A stretch of DNA of 64,000 nucleotides, from assembly GCA_019637395.1 (NCBI GenBank), contig JAHBVR010000013.1, positions 1-64,000 on the forward strand, given 5' to 3'. This stretch comes from Vulcanimicrobiota bacterium (lineage in GTDB: Bacteria > Vulcanimicrobiota > Xenobia > Xenobiales > JADMJV01). The first letter of the stretch is position 1. Every line of letters starts with the position of its first letter. The position numbers and the translations under genes were made by a program. Below the pieces are notes generated by a model. It had not been told where the DNA came from, did no database searches, and worked only from the letters and a program-made list of their open reading frames with translations. Positions 48,156-55,529 of this stretch are shown here, piece by piece.

Positions 48156-48219
48156 TGTTCACCCGGCTGCAAAAGCAGCCGTCTAAAGTTGGCCTGGGGG
48201 GAGATGGGAAATCACCACC

Positions 48220-49116
48220 TTGGCCTTCATTAATTCAAACTATTCCAACTATTTCAATGCGCAAAATCTGCACTACCAATACCCTTCTTCACTATCGACT
48301 GGATTGAGCACCCAAGGGCTCAGCGCCAACTCCTGGTTACAAAACAACTGGCTATCCTCTCTGCTGGGCAGCTCCAGTTCACTGGGACAGAACTGGTCAA
48401 CCCTGCTGGGCGGAAATCACTCGGCGCCCCCTCCTCCACCTCCACCTCCCCCCGTTCCCCCGGGGCGCCAGCAGAACGGCTGGCCCGGGCAGCAGACCAA
48501 CTGGGGCGGACAGACAGGCCACTGGGGAGCTCGCCAGGCACTGGGCAATTGCCAGACCGGCAATAGCTTTTTCGGCTCACAGCAGGTCAACAATAACGGC
48601 CAACTGAGCCAGGCCGCCGAGGGAGAACCGATCAGCTATACCACCAGCGGTGGTTGGACTATCGACGTCAACGGAGACAAAACCACCTTTACCGATCCCA
48701 CTACCGGTCAGACCCTGCAGTACTCCGGCGATCCACACGAATACCTCAACGGCGAGCACGTCAAGGACTGGGAGAGTAAACAACGCACGGTACAACTACC
48801 GGACGGAACCAAGGTGACGCTCTCGGCCACGGCCGCCAACGGGCTCACCACCAACACCAGTATTTACGACGGGAACCGCAACATTCAGATCGACAACACA
48901 GGCAACCTGATCACCTCGGACAGCACCAACTACTTCGACACTCAGCAACGCGAAAGCTCACAATATGACGGTGAAGTGGCGCGCCTGGGCTACAATCAGC
49001 AGGGCGGCCTGATCTACACGGACCTCTACAATCAGGACGAGAACTTTCAAATCACCTCCAACTACAAGGACATCGCCAGATCCGACGGCAACGGCGCGGT
49101 GACCGACCTGGGTTAA
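48220..49116 (+). CDS. Protein with MIIA/DUF1521 self-cleavage domain (GDPH motif)
   Basis: A 298-aa protein. N-terminal 150 residues rich in N, Q, S, W and a run of nine prolines (about 68-76), without signal peptide. The C-terminal half (about 145-290) has SGGWTIDVNGDKTTFTDPTT followed by GDPH (about 170) and VQLPDGTKVTLSATA. This matches the metal-ion-inducible autocleavage domain (DUF1521) of rhizobial NopE1, which cuts itself between Asp and Pro of GDPH when calcium is present. The start is a TTG at 48220 (GGGA about 10 nt upstream); no ATG is available in frame. Secretion route unknown. Confidence 0.75.
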   Translation: MAFINSNYSNYFNAQNLHYQYPSSLSTGLSTQGLSANSWLQNNWLSSLLGSSSSLGQNWSTLLGGNHSAPPPPPPPPPVPPGRQQNGWPGQQTNWGGQTGHWGARQALGNCQTGNSFFGSQQVNNNGQLSQAAEGEPISYTTSGGWTIDVNGDKTTFTDPTTGQTLQYSGDPHEYLNGEHVKDWESKQRTVQLPDGTKVTLSATAANGLTTNTSIYDGNRNIQIDNTGNLITSDSTNYFDTQQRESSQYDGEVARLGYNQQGGLIYTDLYNQDENFQITSNYKDIARSDGNGAVTDLG

Positions 49117-49119
49117 CGG

Positions 49120-49149
49120 CAGCAGCCAGACCTGTTCTGGCTGCTGTTT
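49120..49149 (+). terminator. Intrinsic terminator after the GDPH protein gene
   Basis: Perfect 11-bp stem CAGCAGCCAGA (49120-49130) and TCTGGCTGCTG (49136-49146) with a 5-nt loop, followed by a short TTT. It separates the gene from the two-component pair downstream. Confidence 0.75.
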
Positions 49150-49157
49150 CGTCATGC

Positions 49158-49190
49158 AGTCTTTACAAAGTCTTTAGAAATCTTATTCGT
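49158..49190 (+). promoter_or_regulatory. Tandem 11-bp direct repeats, probable autoregulatory operator
   Basis: AGTCTTTACAA (49158-49168), AGTCTTTAGAA (49169-49179) and ATCTTATTCGT (49180-49190), three head-to-tail units of 11 bp, the layout bound by OmpR/PhoB-family dimers. Located 48-80 bp before the OmpR-type regulator gene, so autoregulation is likely. Confidence 0.65.
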
Positions 49191-49237
49191 CCCTAAACAG
49201 TCTTGGGTTCTAATGAATTCCTTAGAAAGGAGAGTCC

Positions 49238-49915
49238 ATGGAAGCCAAACACCGTATTCTCGTTATTGATGACGAAGAGTCCATTGTCGACTCAATCAGT
49301 TTCGCGCTGGAGCGCGAAGGTTACCAGGTGGATTGTGCGGCCAGCGCGGCCGAGGCCTTGAAGCTGCTGGACGGTTCGCTGCCCGACCTGATCCTGCTGG
49401 ACGTGATGCTGCCGGATCGATCCGGCCTGGACCTGTGCACCTTTATTCGCTTTCTGGGTGAGGTCCCGATCTTGATGCTGAGCGCCCGTGACAGTCTGGA
49501 AGACAAAGTTCAGGGCCTGGAAGCCGGAGCCGACGACTACCTGGTCAAGCCTTTCAAGTTCAAGGAGCTGTTGGCGCGCGTCAAAGCGCTGATGCGCCGT
49601 TGGAAAAAGAGCGAAGGGGCCAGTACGCTGCAGTTGGGAGATTTGAAATTAGAGCCCGCTCGGCGCACCTTTTTCCAGGCGGGCGAAGCCATCGACCTGA
49701 CCTTGCGCGAATTTGAACTGCTGGAATACTTTATGCGCCGCCCCCGCCGGGTGGTTACTCGCGACGAGTTGCTCAACCGCGTCTGGCATTTGCCCACTCC
49801 GGCCGAGACCAATGTGTTGGAGGTGCATATCAGTTCGTTACGCAGCAAATTGCGTGACGGCGACAAAAAGTTGATCCGCACGGTGCGCGGAGTGGGCTAT
49901 TCCCTCGGTGGATAA
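49238..49915 (+). CDS. OmpR-family response regulator
   Basis: A 225-aa protein. Receiver (1-120: VIDDEESIVD, phospho-Asp in LILLDVMLPDRSG about 54, YLVKPFKFKE) and a winged-helix DNA-binding domain (about 130-222) with LTLREFELLEYFMRRP, NVLEVHISSLRSKL and VRGVGYSL. AAAGGAG lies 7 nt before the ATG. The kinase gene overlaps by 8 bp. The 11-bp direct repeats before this gene and before the GDPH protein gene suggest both as targets. Confidence 0.96.
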   Translation: MEAKHRILVIDDEESIVDSISFALEREGYQVDCAASAAEALKLLDGSLPDLILLDVMLPDRSGLDLCTFIRFLGEVPILMLSARDSLEDKVQGLEAGADDYLVKPFKFKELLARVKALMRRWKKSEGASTLQLGDLKLEPARRTFFQAGEAIDLTLREFELLEYFMRRPRRVVTRDELLNRVWHLPTPAETNVLEVHISSLRSKLRDGDKKLIRTVRGVGYSLGG

Positions 49916-51356
49916 TTGGACGCGCCGCCTGTCGCTGCGCTGGCTGGGCGGCGGTCTGTTGGTCACGGTGCTGAGTCTGCTGCTGGGCTTGACCGCCCTG
50001 GCCAGTTATAAGGTGATGCGCGATGTGCTCTGGATCAGCAGCCTGCGCAATATGGACTATCAGGTCCTGTCCGCCCTGGGGACGGTGCATGGACGGATGG
50101 TTTCGGACGTTTCTCGCGAGGAATTCCGCCGGCTGATCCACCAGGGGGTGCCTGCCCCGGCGGATTGGCAGAACCAGGCGGAAAAGTTCAGCGGTGGGGT
50201 TTATGCCGTGCAGGTTTTGGATGAGCGCGGTCAGTTTCTCTCCGCCTATCCTCCCGGGCCCCGCCCATTTGTTCCCGATGAGGAACGGCTGCGGCGTCTG
50301 AAGCGCCATTTTTTGGAAGGCCGAGGGCCGGCTCGCCTTCCCTACGAGGGACCGGGCCGGCGCCAGGTGCTGCTGGTCCCCTTGAGCCAGCAGGGCAAAC
50401 TGGTTGGTTTTGTGGTGCTGTCCACCAACTGGTTTCCCAGCGAGACCTTTCTATCCGCCTTTGCCAATGGGGCCGCTCTGATCGCGGCCGGTATCGTGCT
50501 CACCGTCTTGTTGGTCTACCTGGCGCTGGTCCGCCAGTTGAACCGTCCCTTACAGAGCCTGTTGCAGTGCGCCCGCCAGGTAACGAACGGGGACTTGGGT
50601 GTACGCACCGGTTTGGCACCGGGTCCAAACGAAATTTATCGGGTGGGAGCCACTTTCGACCGCATGCTGGAGCGCCTCGACTGGCAGTTTCAGAGCCAGA
50701 AGAACTTTGTGGCCGACGTTTCCCATGAGCTGCGCACCCCTTTGACGGCCCTGACCGGCCAGCTGCACATCGTGCGCGCCTTGCGCGATCGACCGGAGGA
50801 CCGCCGCGGCGAGCGCGCGCTGGATCGCTGCGAGCGCGAACTGGAACGCATGGTCGAGCTGGTAGAAGACCTGCTCACCTTGATGCGCGCCGAAGACTTA
50901 CCCCTGGCTGGCGAAACGATCGATTCGCAAGTGCTGATCGAGGAATGCGTCAGCGACCTTCGGGCCCTTTTTCCAGCGGTAGAGTTACGGCTACGCCCGG
51001 GAAGCGCTCGAGTGTGGGGCCAGCGCGAGGCGCTGAAAAGAGCGCTCTTGAACGTGTTGGAAAATGCCTGCAATTACTCTCCGGCAGGCCAACCGGTAGA
51101 GGTATGGGCCGAGGAGACGGCTGAGCACTGCGTTCTACACGTGCTCGACCACGGCCAGGGGGTGGCCCCCGAATGGATCCCGCGGCTGGGCCAGCGTTTC
51201 TTCCGGCCTGATCCGTCGCGCTGCCGGCAAACGGGGGGTTCGGGTCTGGGGCTTTCCATCGTGAAATCCACGCTGGAGCGGCACGGCGGCCAGTTGCTCA
51301 TTACCAGCGAATTGAACCGTTACACCCGGGTATCTTTGCAGCTTCCCAAGATTTAA
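49908..51356 (+). CDS. Sensor histidine kinase, partner of the OmpR-type regulator
   Basis: A 482-aa protein. Membrane helix 1 (about 15-35), periplasmic part of about 145 residues, membrane helix 2 (about 180-205), HAMP (about 207-260), HisKA with DVSHELRTPLTALTGQ (His about 270), and HATPase_c with NVLENACNYSP, DHGQGV and GSGLGLSIVKSTLERHGG. Classic EnvZ-type layout. The GTG start at 49908 lies within the end of the regulator gene, so the pair is translationally coupled. Signal unknown. Confidence 0.95.
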   Translation: MDNWTRRLSLRWLGGGLLVTVLSLLLGLTALASYKVMRDVLWISSLRNMDYQVLSALGTVHGRMVSDVSREEFRRLIHQGVPAPADWQNQAEKFSGGVYAVQVLDERGQFLSAYPPGPRPFVPDEERLRRLKRHFLEGRGPARLPYEGPGRRQVLLVPLSQQGKLVGFVVLSTNWFPSETFLSAFANGAALIAAGIVLTVLLVYLALVRQLNRPLQSLLQCARQVTNGDLGVRTGLAPGPNEIYRVGATFDRMLERLDWQFQSQKNFVADVSHELRTPLTALTGQLHIVRALRDRPEDRRGERALDRCERELERMVELVEDLLTLMRAEDLPLAGETIDSQVLIEECVSDLRALFPAVELRLRPGSARVWGQREALKRALLNVLENACNYSPAGQPVEVWAEETAEHCVLHVLDHGQGVAPEWIPRLGQRFFRPDPSRCRQTGGSGLGLSIVKSTLERHGGQLLITSELNRYTRVSLQLPKI

Positions 51357-51432
51357 ACGTATTCTTATACCTCTCCCCCTTCTGGTTGGCGGCCTAACAT
51401 AGAAATGGGACATGGAAGGAGGAACGAAGCGA

Positions 51433-51903
51433 ATGACTACCTCAGCCGGCACCCGTTTTTTAGCCGCTTTACCTCATCTAGGCTACCTTCCGGTGGCCTT
51501 TGGCCTGGGCTACGCCATCGCTGATCCGCCCACGGCTCCTTATGTTCTGGGCATGGCCGTCCTCTACACGGTGCTGGCCCTGATCGCATTCCGCCGTGAG
51601 CCCAAGGATGAATTTCTCCGCGAGCATCTCCACGAAGCCCGTCGCTATCACAGCTGGGGCGCCGTTACGGCAATGTCCCTGTTGACGGCCGCGATGTATG
51701 TGGCCGTTTTTACCTGGGGACTGGGAGCGCTGGTGGCCCTCTGTCTGGCGCCGGTGGCTATCCTCCTCTGGATGGTCCCCACCTGGGCCGCTTCGTATGA
51801 CGCCCTGCGCGGCCACCCCCACCACTACCAGGTGTGGAGCCACGCCTACATCATGAGCCTGTTGCGCGGGCAACAGCGACCTCATCTGGTCGACCAACAC
51901 TAG
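51433..51903 (+). CDS. Small membrane protein (DUF4870-like)
   Basis: A 156-aa protein with about four hydrophobic segments (15-35, 38-55, 75-100, 103-125) and a polar C-terminus rich in His. The pattern ALPHLGYLPVAF, then membrane segments, then a W-rich helix weakly recalls DUF4870 proteins, but I would not insist on it. The ATG at 51433 has GGAGG 10 nt upstream; ATG at 51412 lies upstream of that ribosome site and is rejected. Confidence 0.65.
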   Translation: MTTSAGTRFLAALPHLGYLPVAFGLGYAIADPPTAPYVLGMAVLYTVLALIAFRREPKDEFLREHLHEARRYHSWGAVTAMSLLTAAMYVAVFTWGLGALVALCLAPVAILLWMVPTWAASYDALRGHPHHYQVWSHAYIMSLLRGQQRPHLVDQH

Positions 51904-52004
51904 AGACGCTCGCAAGGATCGTGCGGGGGTCGGAGGCTCGCCTCCGGCCCCCGCCGGCCCGTTCCAGGGTTTCGGTTTCCCTCTGGGCACGGCCCCACCC
52001 AAAG

Positions 52005-52405
52005 ATGAGGCGAACTCTGCTCAACGACGTGGTCTTCAAGATCGTTTTCGGCTTACCACAGAACGAGCGCCTGCTACGTTCTCTCCTCAACGCCGTGCTG
52101 GAGCTCGAAGACCAGGATAAGATCCTCGAGCTTGAAATGGCCAACAATGAAATGAGTAGAAGCTTTGTCCGGGAGAAGGGAGCCATTCTGCTTCGCTTCG
52201 CGGAACTGTATGGGCGAGGATTGGAAAGCTGGAAGAGAGTGCCAGACTGGCGGACGCGATCAAGGAGGGAATGGAGCAGGGTCTCAGCCAGGGACGGGAG
52301 AGGGGTCTGGCTGAGGGCAAGGCTGAAGTCGCTCGAACGATGTTGTCACTCGGGATGGATGCGGAGACGATTTTCAAAGCGACGGGAGTTCGCCTCCAAA
52401 CCTGA
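52005..52405 (+). pseudogene. Degraded Rpn-family (PD-(D/E)XK transposase-like) gene
   Basis: The first 45 codons (LNDVVFKIVFGLPQNERLL RSLLNAVLEL) are the start of an Rpn/PDDEXK recombination-promoting nuclease. About 100 bp later the reading frame changes, and a different frame encodes the family's typical tail (ADAIKEGMEQGLSQGRERG, LAEGKAEVARTMLSLG, AETIFKATG) ending at TGA 52403-52405. The central catalytic region of about 150 residues is missing. A remnant left by deletion plus frame loss. An uninterrupted frame from 51834 to 52514 covers it but is not a natural protein. Confidence 0.8.
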
Positions 52406-52425
52406 AGCACCAGTCCCGAGTTCGC

Positions 52426-53163
52426 TCAAGAAGCGCGGTACTGTTGTTGATCGGGAACCTGGACCAGGTTGCCGGAGAGGACGTCCTGCAACTGCGGGAT
52501 CTTGTCGGTGGTGATAGCGTCGACCTGGAGGTCGGTCAGGCGCTGCATGTCCTTGGCCCGGTTCACCACCCAGGCGTCGACTTTCAGTCCGGCGGCATGC
52601 GCTTCTTCAACATACTCCCGGTTCACCAGGGCAAAGTGGGGAGCGAGATACTGAATACCCAGCTCGTCGCGAGTTTTTTCCATATCGATGGGTCGCCCGG
52701 TGTAGAGGTAGCCCGTGGCCAGCCCCGGGTCCAGTTCGTGAACTTTTTTTAGCGAGGTCTCGTCAAAGGAGATGACCACGGTGCGACTGTCCGCCTCGGC
52801 GCGGTCGAGCTGCTCGATGAGCACCTGTTCGATGCCTTCGTGACGCCCGTTCTTAGGGTGCTTGATCTCCACAAACAGGGGCGTTTCAATCACCTGCAAG
52901 ACGTCGCCCAGCATGGGCACGCCCAGACCGCGCAATTCCTGGCTGGTCATTTTGCGCACTTCGCCGGGATGGCCGTGGGTCCGTTCCAGAGTATCGTCGT
53001 GGATGACCGCCAGGTCCTTGTCGGCGGTGAGATGGATGTCGAGTTCGATGACGTCGGCACCGTCGCTGACCGCCTGCTGGAAGGCAGGCAGGGTATTTTC
53101 GATGGCATTCTGAGCCGAGCCGCGGTGGGCCACGGCCAGGGGTCGAGGAGAAGTCGTGATCAC
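52426..53163 (-). CDS. Glycerophosphodiester phosphodiesterase
   Basis: A 245-aa protein with the GDPD signature at the N-terminus: AHRGSAQNAIENTLPAFQ (catalytic His about 13, metal-binding Glu about 22), DGADVIELDIHLTADKDL (Glu/Asp metal ligands) and VIHDDTLERTHG (second catalytic His about 55). Short, cytoplasmic UgpQ-like type without a signal peptide; it cleaves glycerophosphodiesters to glycerol-3-phosphate and an alcohol. The GTG start at 53163 has no Shine-Dalgarno sequence, but TAATAT lies exactly 6 nt upstream, the clearest leaderless arrangement in the window. Confidence 0.94.
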   Translation of the reverse strand: MITTSPRPLAVAHRGSAQNAIENTLPAFQQAVSDGADVIELDIHLTADKDLAVIHDDTLERTHGHPGEVRKMTSQELRGLGVPMLGDVLQVIETPLFVEIKHPKNGRHEGIEQVLIEQLDRAEADSRTVVISFDETSLKKVHELDPGLATGYLYTGRPIDMEKTRDELGIQYLAPHFALVNREYVEEAHAAGLKVDAWVVNRAKDMQRLTDLQVDAITTDKIPQLQDVLSGNLVQVPDQQQYRAS

Positions 53164-53169
53164 ATCTCG

Positions 53170-53175
53170 ATATTA
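53170..53175 (-). promoter_or_regulatory. TANNNT -10 element, leaderless start
   Basis: TAATAT on the minus strand, 6 nt before the GTG of the glycerophosphodiesterase gene; no ribosome site between. Transcription should start at or next to the GTG. Confidence 0.5.
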
Positions 53176-53252
53176 GCCGGACCGACCTGCGGAAAAGTAA
53201 AGAAGGTGTTGCCGTTCGGGAAAATTTCACGGAACGGAATGGGAAGGCCGGC

Positions 53253-53258
53253 TATAGT
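53253..53258 (+). promoter_or_regulatory. -10 element of the tRNA gene
   Basis: TATAGT (53253-53258), 12 bp before the first base of the tRNA. No good -35 box at the usual spacing. Confidence 0.5.
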
Positions 53259-53270
53259 CGGTCTATCGAC

Positions 53271-53348
53271 CTGGGTGTGGTGCAGCCTGGCCAGCACGCT
53301 TGCGTCGGAAGCAAGAGACCGTAGGTTCGAATCCTACCATCCAGACCA
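53271..53348 (+). tRNA. tRNA-Pro (anticodon CGG)
   Basis: Complete cloverleaf with encoded CCA. Acceptor CTGGGTG pairs with CATCCAG (one G-T), D stem GTGC/GCAC, anticodon stem CTTGC/GCAAG around loop GTCGGAA (anticodon CGG), a 5-nt variable loop and T arm GTAGG TTCGAAT CCTAC. The first base C fits bacterial proline tRNAs. It reads codon CCG. Confidence 0.95.
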
Positions 53349-53390
53349 GAAGGGAAGAGACATATGCGCCGCGAGGCAATGAGCCCACCA

Positions 53391-53426
53391 ACGAGGGCCC
53401 GGTTGTGAAAGCAGCCGGGCCCTCGT
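53391..53426. terminator. Hairpin terminator between tRNA and MAPEG genes
   Basis: Perfect 12-bp stem ACGAGGGCCCGG (53391-53402) and CCGGGCCCTCGT (53415-53426) with a 12-nt loop, followed by CTATTTAAG. Placed to end both the tRNA transcript and the convergent MAPEG gene, whose stop codon is directly next to it. Confidence 0.75.
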
Positions 53427-53819
53427 CTATTTAAGCAGGGGCAGGGCCATCAGCATCAGGCCGGCCATGGCGGTTCCATAGGCCAGCGTGCGGATCACCG
53501 GAATGCCGGCGATGAAGATGGCGGCGTGGGCCAGGCGGCCGCCCAGGAAGAGCCAGGCGCCCAGCTGGGTATAACCGTTGGAAATTCCCAGGGCGTAGAG
53601 ACAGATGGCCAGCGCGAAGTACAGGGGCAGGCTTTCGAGGAGATTGCGCTGGGCGCGGTCGGCTCTCTCGATCCAGGCGGGGAATTCGGGCTGAGTTTCG
53701 CGATTGCCCATGTTCCAGGCCATGCCGGCGATGCGAGTTTTGGTGGGTACGCCGACGTGGCCGAGGAACCAGTAGAGAAAACCCGTGGCCAGCATCACCT
53801 TGAGTTCGAAGGTCATCAT
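53427..53819 (-). CDS. MAPEG-family membrane protein
   Basis: A 130-aa protein with four membrane helices. The family motif is visible around ERADRAQRNLLESLPLYFALAI (about 50-70, the E-R-x-x-R-A-x-x-N-x-x-E pattern of MAPEG proteins that contacts glutathione). ATG at 53819 overlaps the upstream stop by 4 bp (ATGA); a longer start at 53852 is rejected. Bacterial members include glutathione transferase/peroxidase-like enzymes. Two soluble GST-like genes lie 9 kb away. Confidence 0.88.
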   Translation of the reverse strand: MMTFELKVMLATGFLYWFLGHVGVPTKTRIAGMAWNMGNRETQPEFPAWIERADRAQRNLLESLPLYFALAICLYALGISNGYTQLGAWLFLGGRLAHAAIFIAGIPVIRTLAYGTAMAGLMLMALPLLK

Positions 53820-54184
53820 GAAAGGCGCAGTTTGCTCAGTTCCTGGAAGCAAATGCTGGCTTCGTGAAAGTGCAGGGCCAAACCAGCCCGGTCACCGCGG
53901 TCGAGCGATTGCAGCATCTCCTGAACGGACTGATTGAGCCGGCTGGTGGGCGCCTGGATGAGTTGCTCCTGCTGGGCCGTGAGGCGAGGGGGAGCGCCCG
54001 GGATATTCTGAGCTCGCAGCTGGGGACAAGTGATTTCCTTCAGGTTCAGGGCGCAGGTCTGGGCCGAGATTCCTTCCTCGACGTAGCCGCGATAGGCCTG
54101 AAGCAGCCTGAGATAATTGGGAACCTGATGAACTGCGGGCTCGCTGGCCGTTTCTAAAAGCGTGAACGATTTCGTGTCTGACAT
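53816..54184 (-). CDS. Unrecognised small protein
   Basis: A 122-aa protein starting MSDTKSFTLLETASEP. Predicted mostly helical, with LLQAYRGYVEEGISAQTCALNL (about 27-48) and a Gln-rich helix (RLTAQQEQLIQAPTSRLNQS). The C-terminal 40 residues (MLQSLDRGDRAGLALHFHEA) may form a helical hairpin. No known family. The ATG at 54184 is chosen over a longer frame from 54268 because the extra N-terminal 28 residues are basic and unstructured; the ribosome site is weak (AGGGG about 14 nt away). Coupled to the MAPEG gene. Confidence 0.6.
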   Translation of the reverse strand: MSDTKSFTLLETASEPAVHQVPNYLRLLQAYRGYVEEGISAQTCALNLKEITCPQLRAQNIPGAPPRLTAQQEQLIQAPTSRLNQSVQEMLQSLDRGDRAGLALHFHEASICFQELSKLRLS

Positions 54185-54349
54185 ATGCGTTTTACCATCC
54201 CCTGCATCTCTCGTGTCGCAGCAGTCGGTTTTTACCGATCTCTTCATTCTCCTGTGAATTTTTTTCAAAAGTTCACAAGGCCGACGACATGTTGAGGCTG
54301 TTCTTGCCCCGGCGGGGAGAGAGTCAAACCGGCCGCGAAGGCCCTGGAT

Positions 54350-55129
54350 ATGTTTGCGAGATTACAGGCTTTTCTAGAGGAAAGCGAAGCTGAAAACCAT
54401 CTATTTCTGGGGGTTCTGGCTGGCGCGCCGGAGGGGACGCAACCGGTTCTGGTAGAGGACGGCGGCAAGATCGTGGCCGCCGGTATCTTTGTGGAGCGCA
54501 ACGCCGTCCTCGCCGGAAGCCAGGACTATGTGCCGCAACTTGTGGCCGCCTGGAAGCTGGATGTGCCGGGAGCGGTGGGGCGAGCCGATCTTTCCACCGC
54601 CTGGGCCGGAGAGTGGAGCCGGCAGAGGGGGTGCCGGGCGAAACTGGCGGTAGCGCAGCGGATTTATCGTTTGACCAGGCTGATCGAGCCGCGCCCGGTG
54701 GCCGGACGGCTGCGCCTGGCCGAGGACGTAGAGCAATTGACGGACTGGATCGAAGGTTTTGATGAAGAGGCGCTGGCTCATGAGCGTTCCGGGCGCGAGG
54801 CCCATCGGGCCAACGCACAACGGCGAATCCGGGCCGGCATGACCTATTTTTGGGAAGTCGAAGGCCGGCCGGTATCGATGGCGGCGCTGGCGCGTCCCAG
54901 TTGCAACGGAGTGTGCGTCAATCTGGTCTATACCCCGCCCGAATTTCGGGGCCGCGGCTACGCCTCGGCGGTCACGGCCGCCGTCAGCCGCCAGGGACTG
55001 GAGCAAGGTTACAGCTTTTGCTGCCTCTACACCGACTTGAGTAACCCGATCTCCAATTCCATCTACATGAAATTGGGTTATGAACCGGTCTGCGATTCGG
55101 CCCACTACCAGTTCAAATACTCGGTTTGA
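54350..55129 (+). CDS. GNAT acetyltransferase
   Basis: A 259-aa protein. The C-terminal half carries a GNAT domain with VSMAALARPSCNGVCVNLVY (strand 4) and the acetyl-CoA loop PPEFRGRGYASAVTAAVSRQ (about 198-217), and NPISNSIYMKLGYEPVCD (about 230-245). The N-terminal half (1-125) is an additional domain as in two-domain GNAT proteins. GAAGG lies 8 nt before the ATG. Target unknown. Its last 17 bp overlap the convergent CopD/HemJ-like gene. Confidence 0.9.
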   Translation: MFARLQAFLEESEAENHLFLGVLAGAPEGTQPVLVEDGGKIVAAGIFVERNAVLAGSQDYVPQLVAAWKLDVPGAVGRADLSTAWAGEWSRQRGCRAKLAVAQRIYRLTRLIEPRPVAGRLRLAEDVEQLTDWIEGFDEEALAHERSGREAHRANAQRRIRAGMTYFWEVEGRPVSMAALARPSCNGVCVNLVYTPPEFRGRGYASAVTAAVSRQGLEQGYSFCCLYTDLSNPISNSIYMKLGYEPVCDSAHYQFKYSV

Positions 55130-55529
55130 ATACCACCAGGCCGGCCGCGATGGTCATACCCAGGGCGAACCAGGGAAAGCGCAGAGGTGGGAAGGTGCGC
55201 TCGGGTTCGCGGCAGAGGTGGCGCAGGCGGCCGGAGATCGCTCCGTGTTGCGCCGAGAGCAACAGCGCCACCAGCAGCTTGGCCCGGAACCAGGGATGCG
55301 ACCACCATTGGGCCGACTGGGCCATGGCCAATCCCAACCCCCAGACCAGCAAGATGGCGACCGAAGTAATCTTCCTGTGGTAGCCGCGCACGTTCTCGAG
55401 AAAGGCCTGTTGCGTATCCGTTCGCGGCCTGGTGCAGAGACCGTTGACCAGCCAGGGCGTAACCAACATCCCGGAGGAAAAAAGCAGGACACTGACCAGG
55501 TGCAGCCACTTGAGGACGAGATAGGTCAT
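55113..55529 (-). CDS. CopD/HemJ-like membrane protein
   Basis: A 138-aa protein with four membrane helices. TYLVLKWLHLVSVLLFSSGM at the N-terminus with a conserved His, later RKITSVAILLVWGLGLAMAQ and WFRAKLLVALLLSAQHGAIS, resemble DUF2269/HemJ/CopD-type small membrane proteins that may bind heme or metal through histidines. Family choice between these is not sure. ATG at 55529 overlaps the upstream gene by 4 bp (ATGA); a longer frame from 55622 is rejected. Confidence 0.7.
   Translation of the reverse strand: MTYLVLKWLHLVSVLLFSSGMLVTPWLVNGLCTRPRTDTQQAFLENVRGYHRKITSVAILLVWGLGLAMAQSAQWWSHPWFRAKLLVALLLSAQHGAISGRLRHLCREPERTFPPLRFPWFALGMTIAAGLVVFKPSI

Noticed and set aside
48415-48455. C-rich CCTCC/CCACC tract looking like a simple repeat
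   Set aside because: It encodes the run of prolines in the GDPH protein.
51834-52514. 226-codon frame covering the Rpn remnant
   Set aside because: Only its first third is protein-like; the remainder is out of frame with the real tail of the gene, so it is annotated as a pseudogene.
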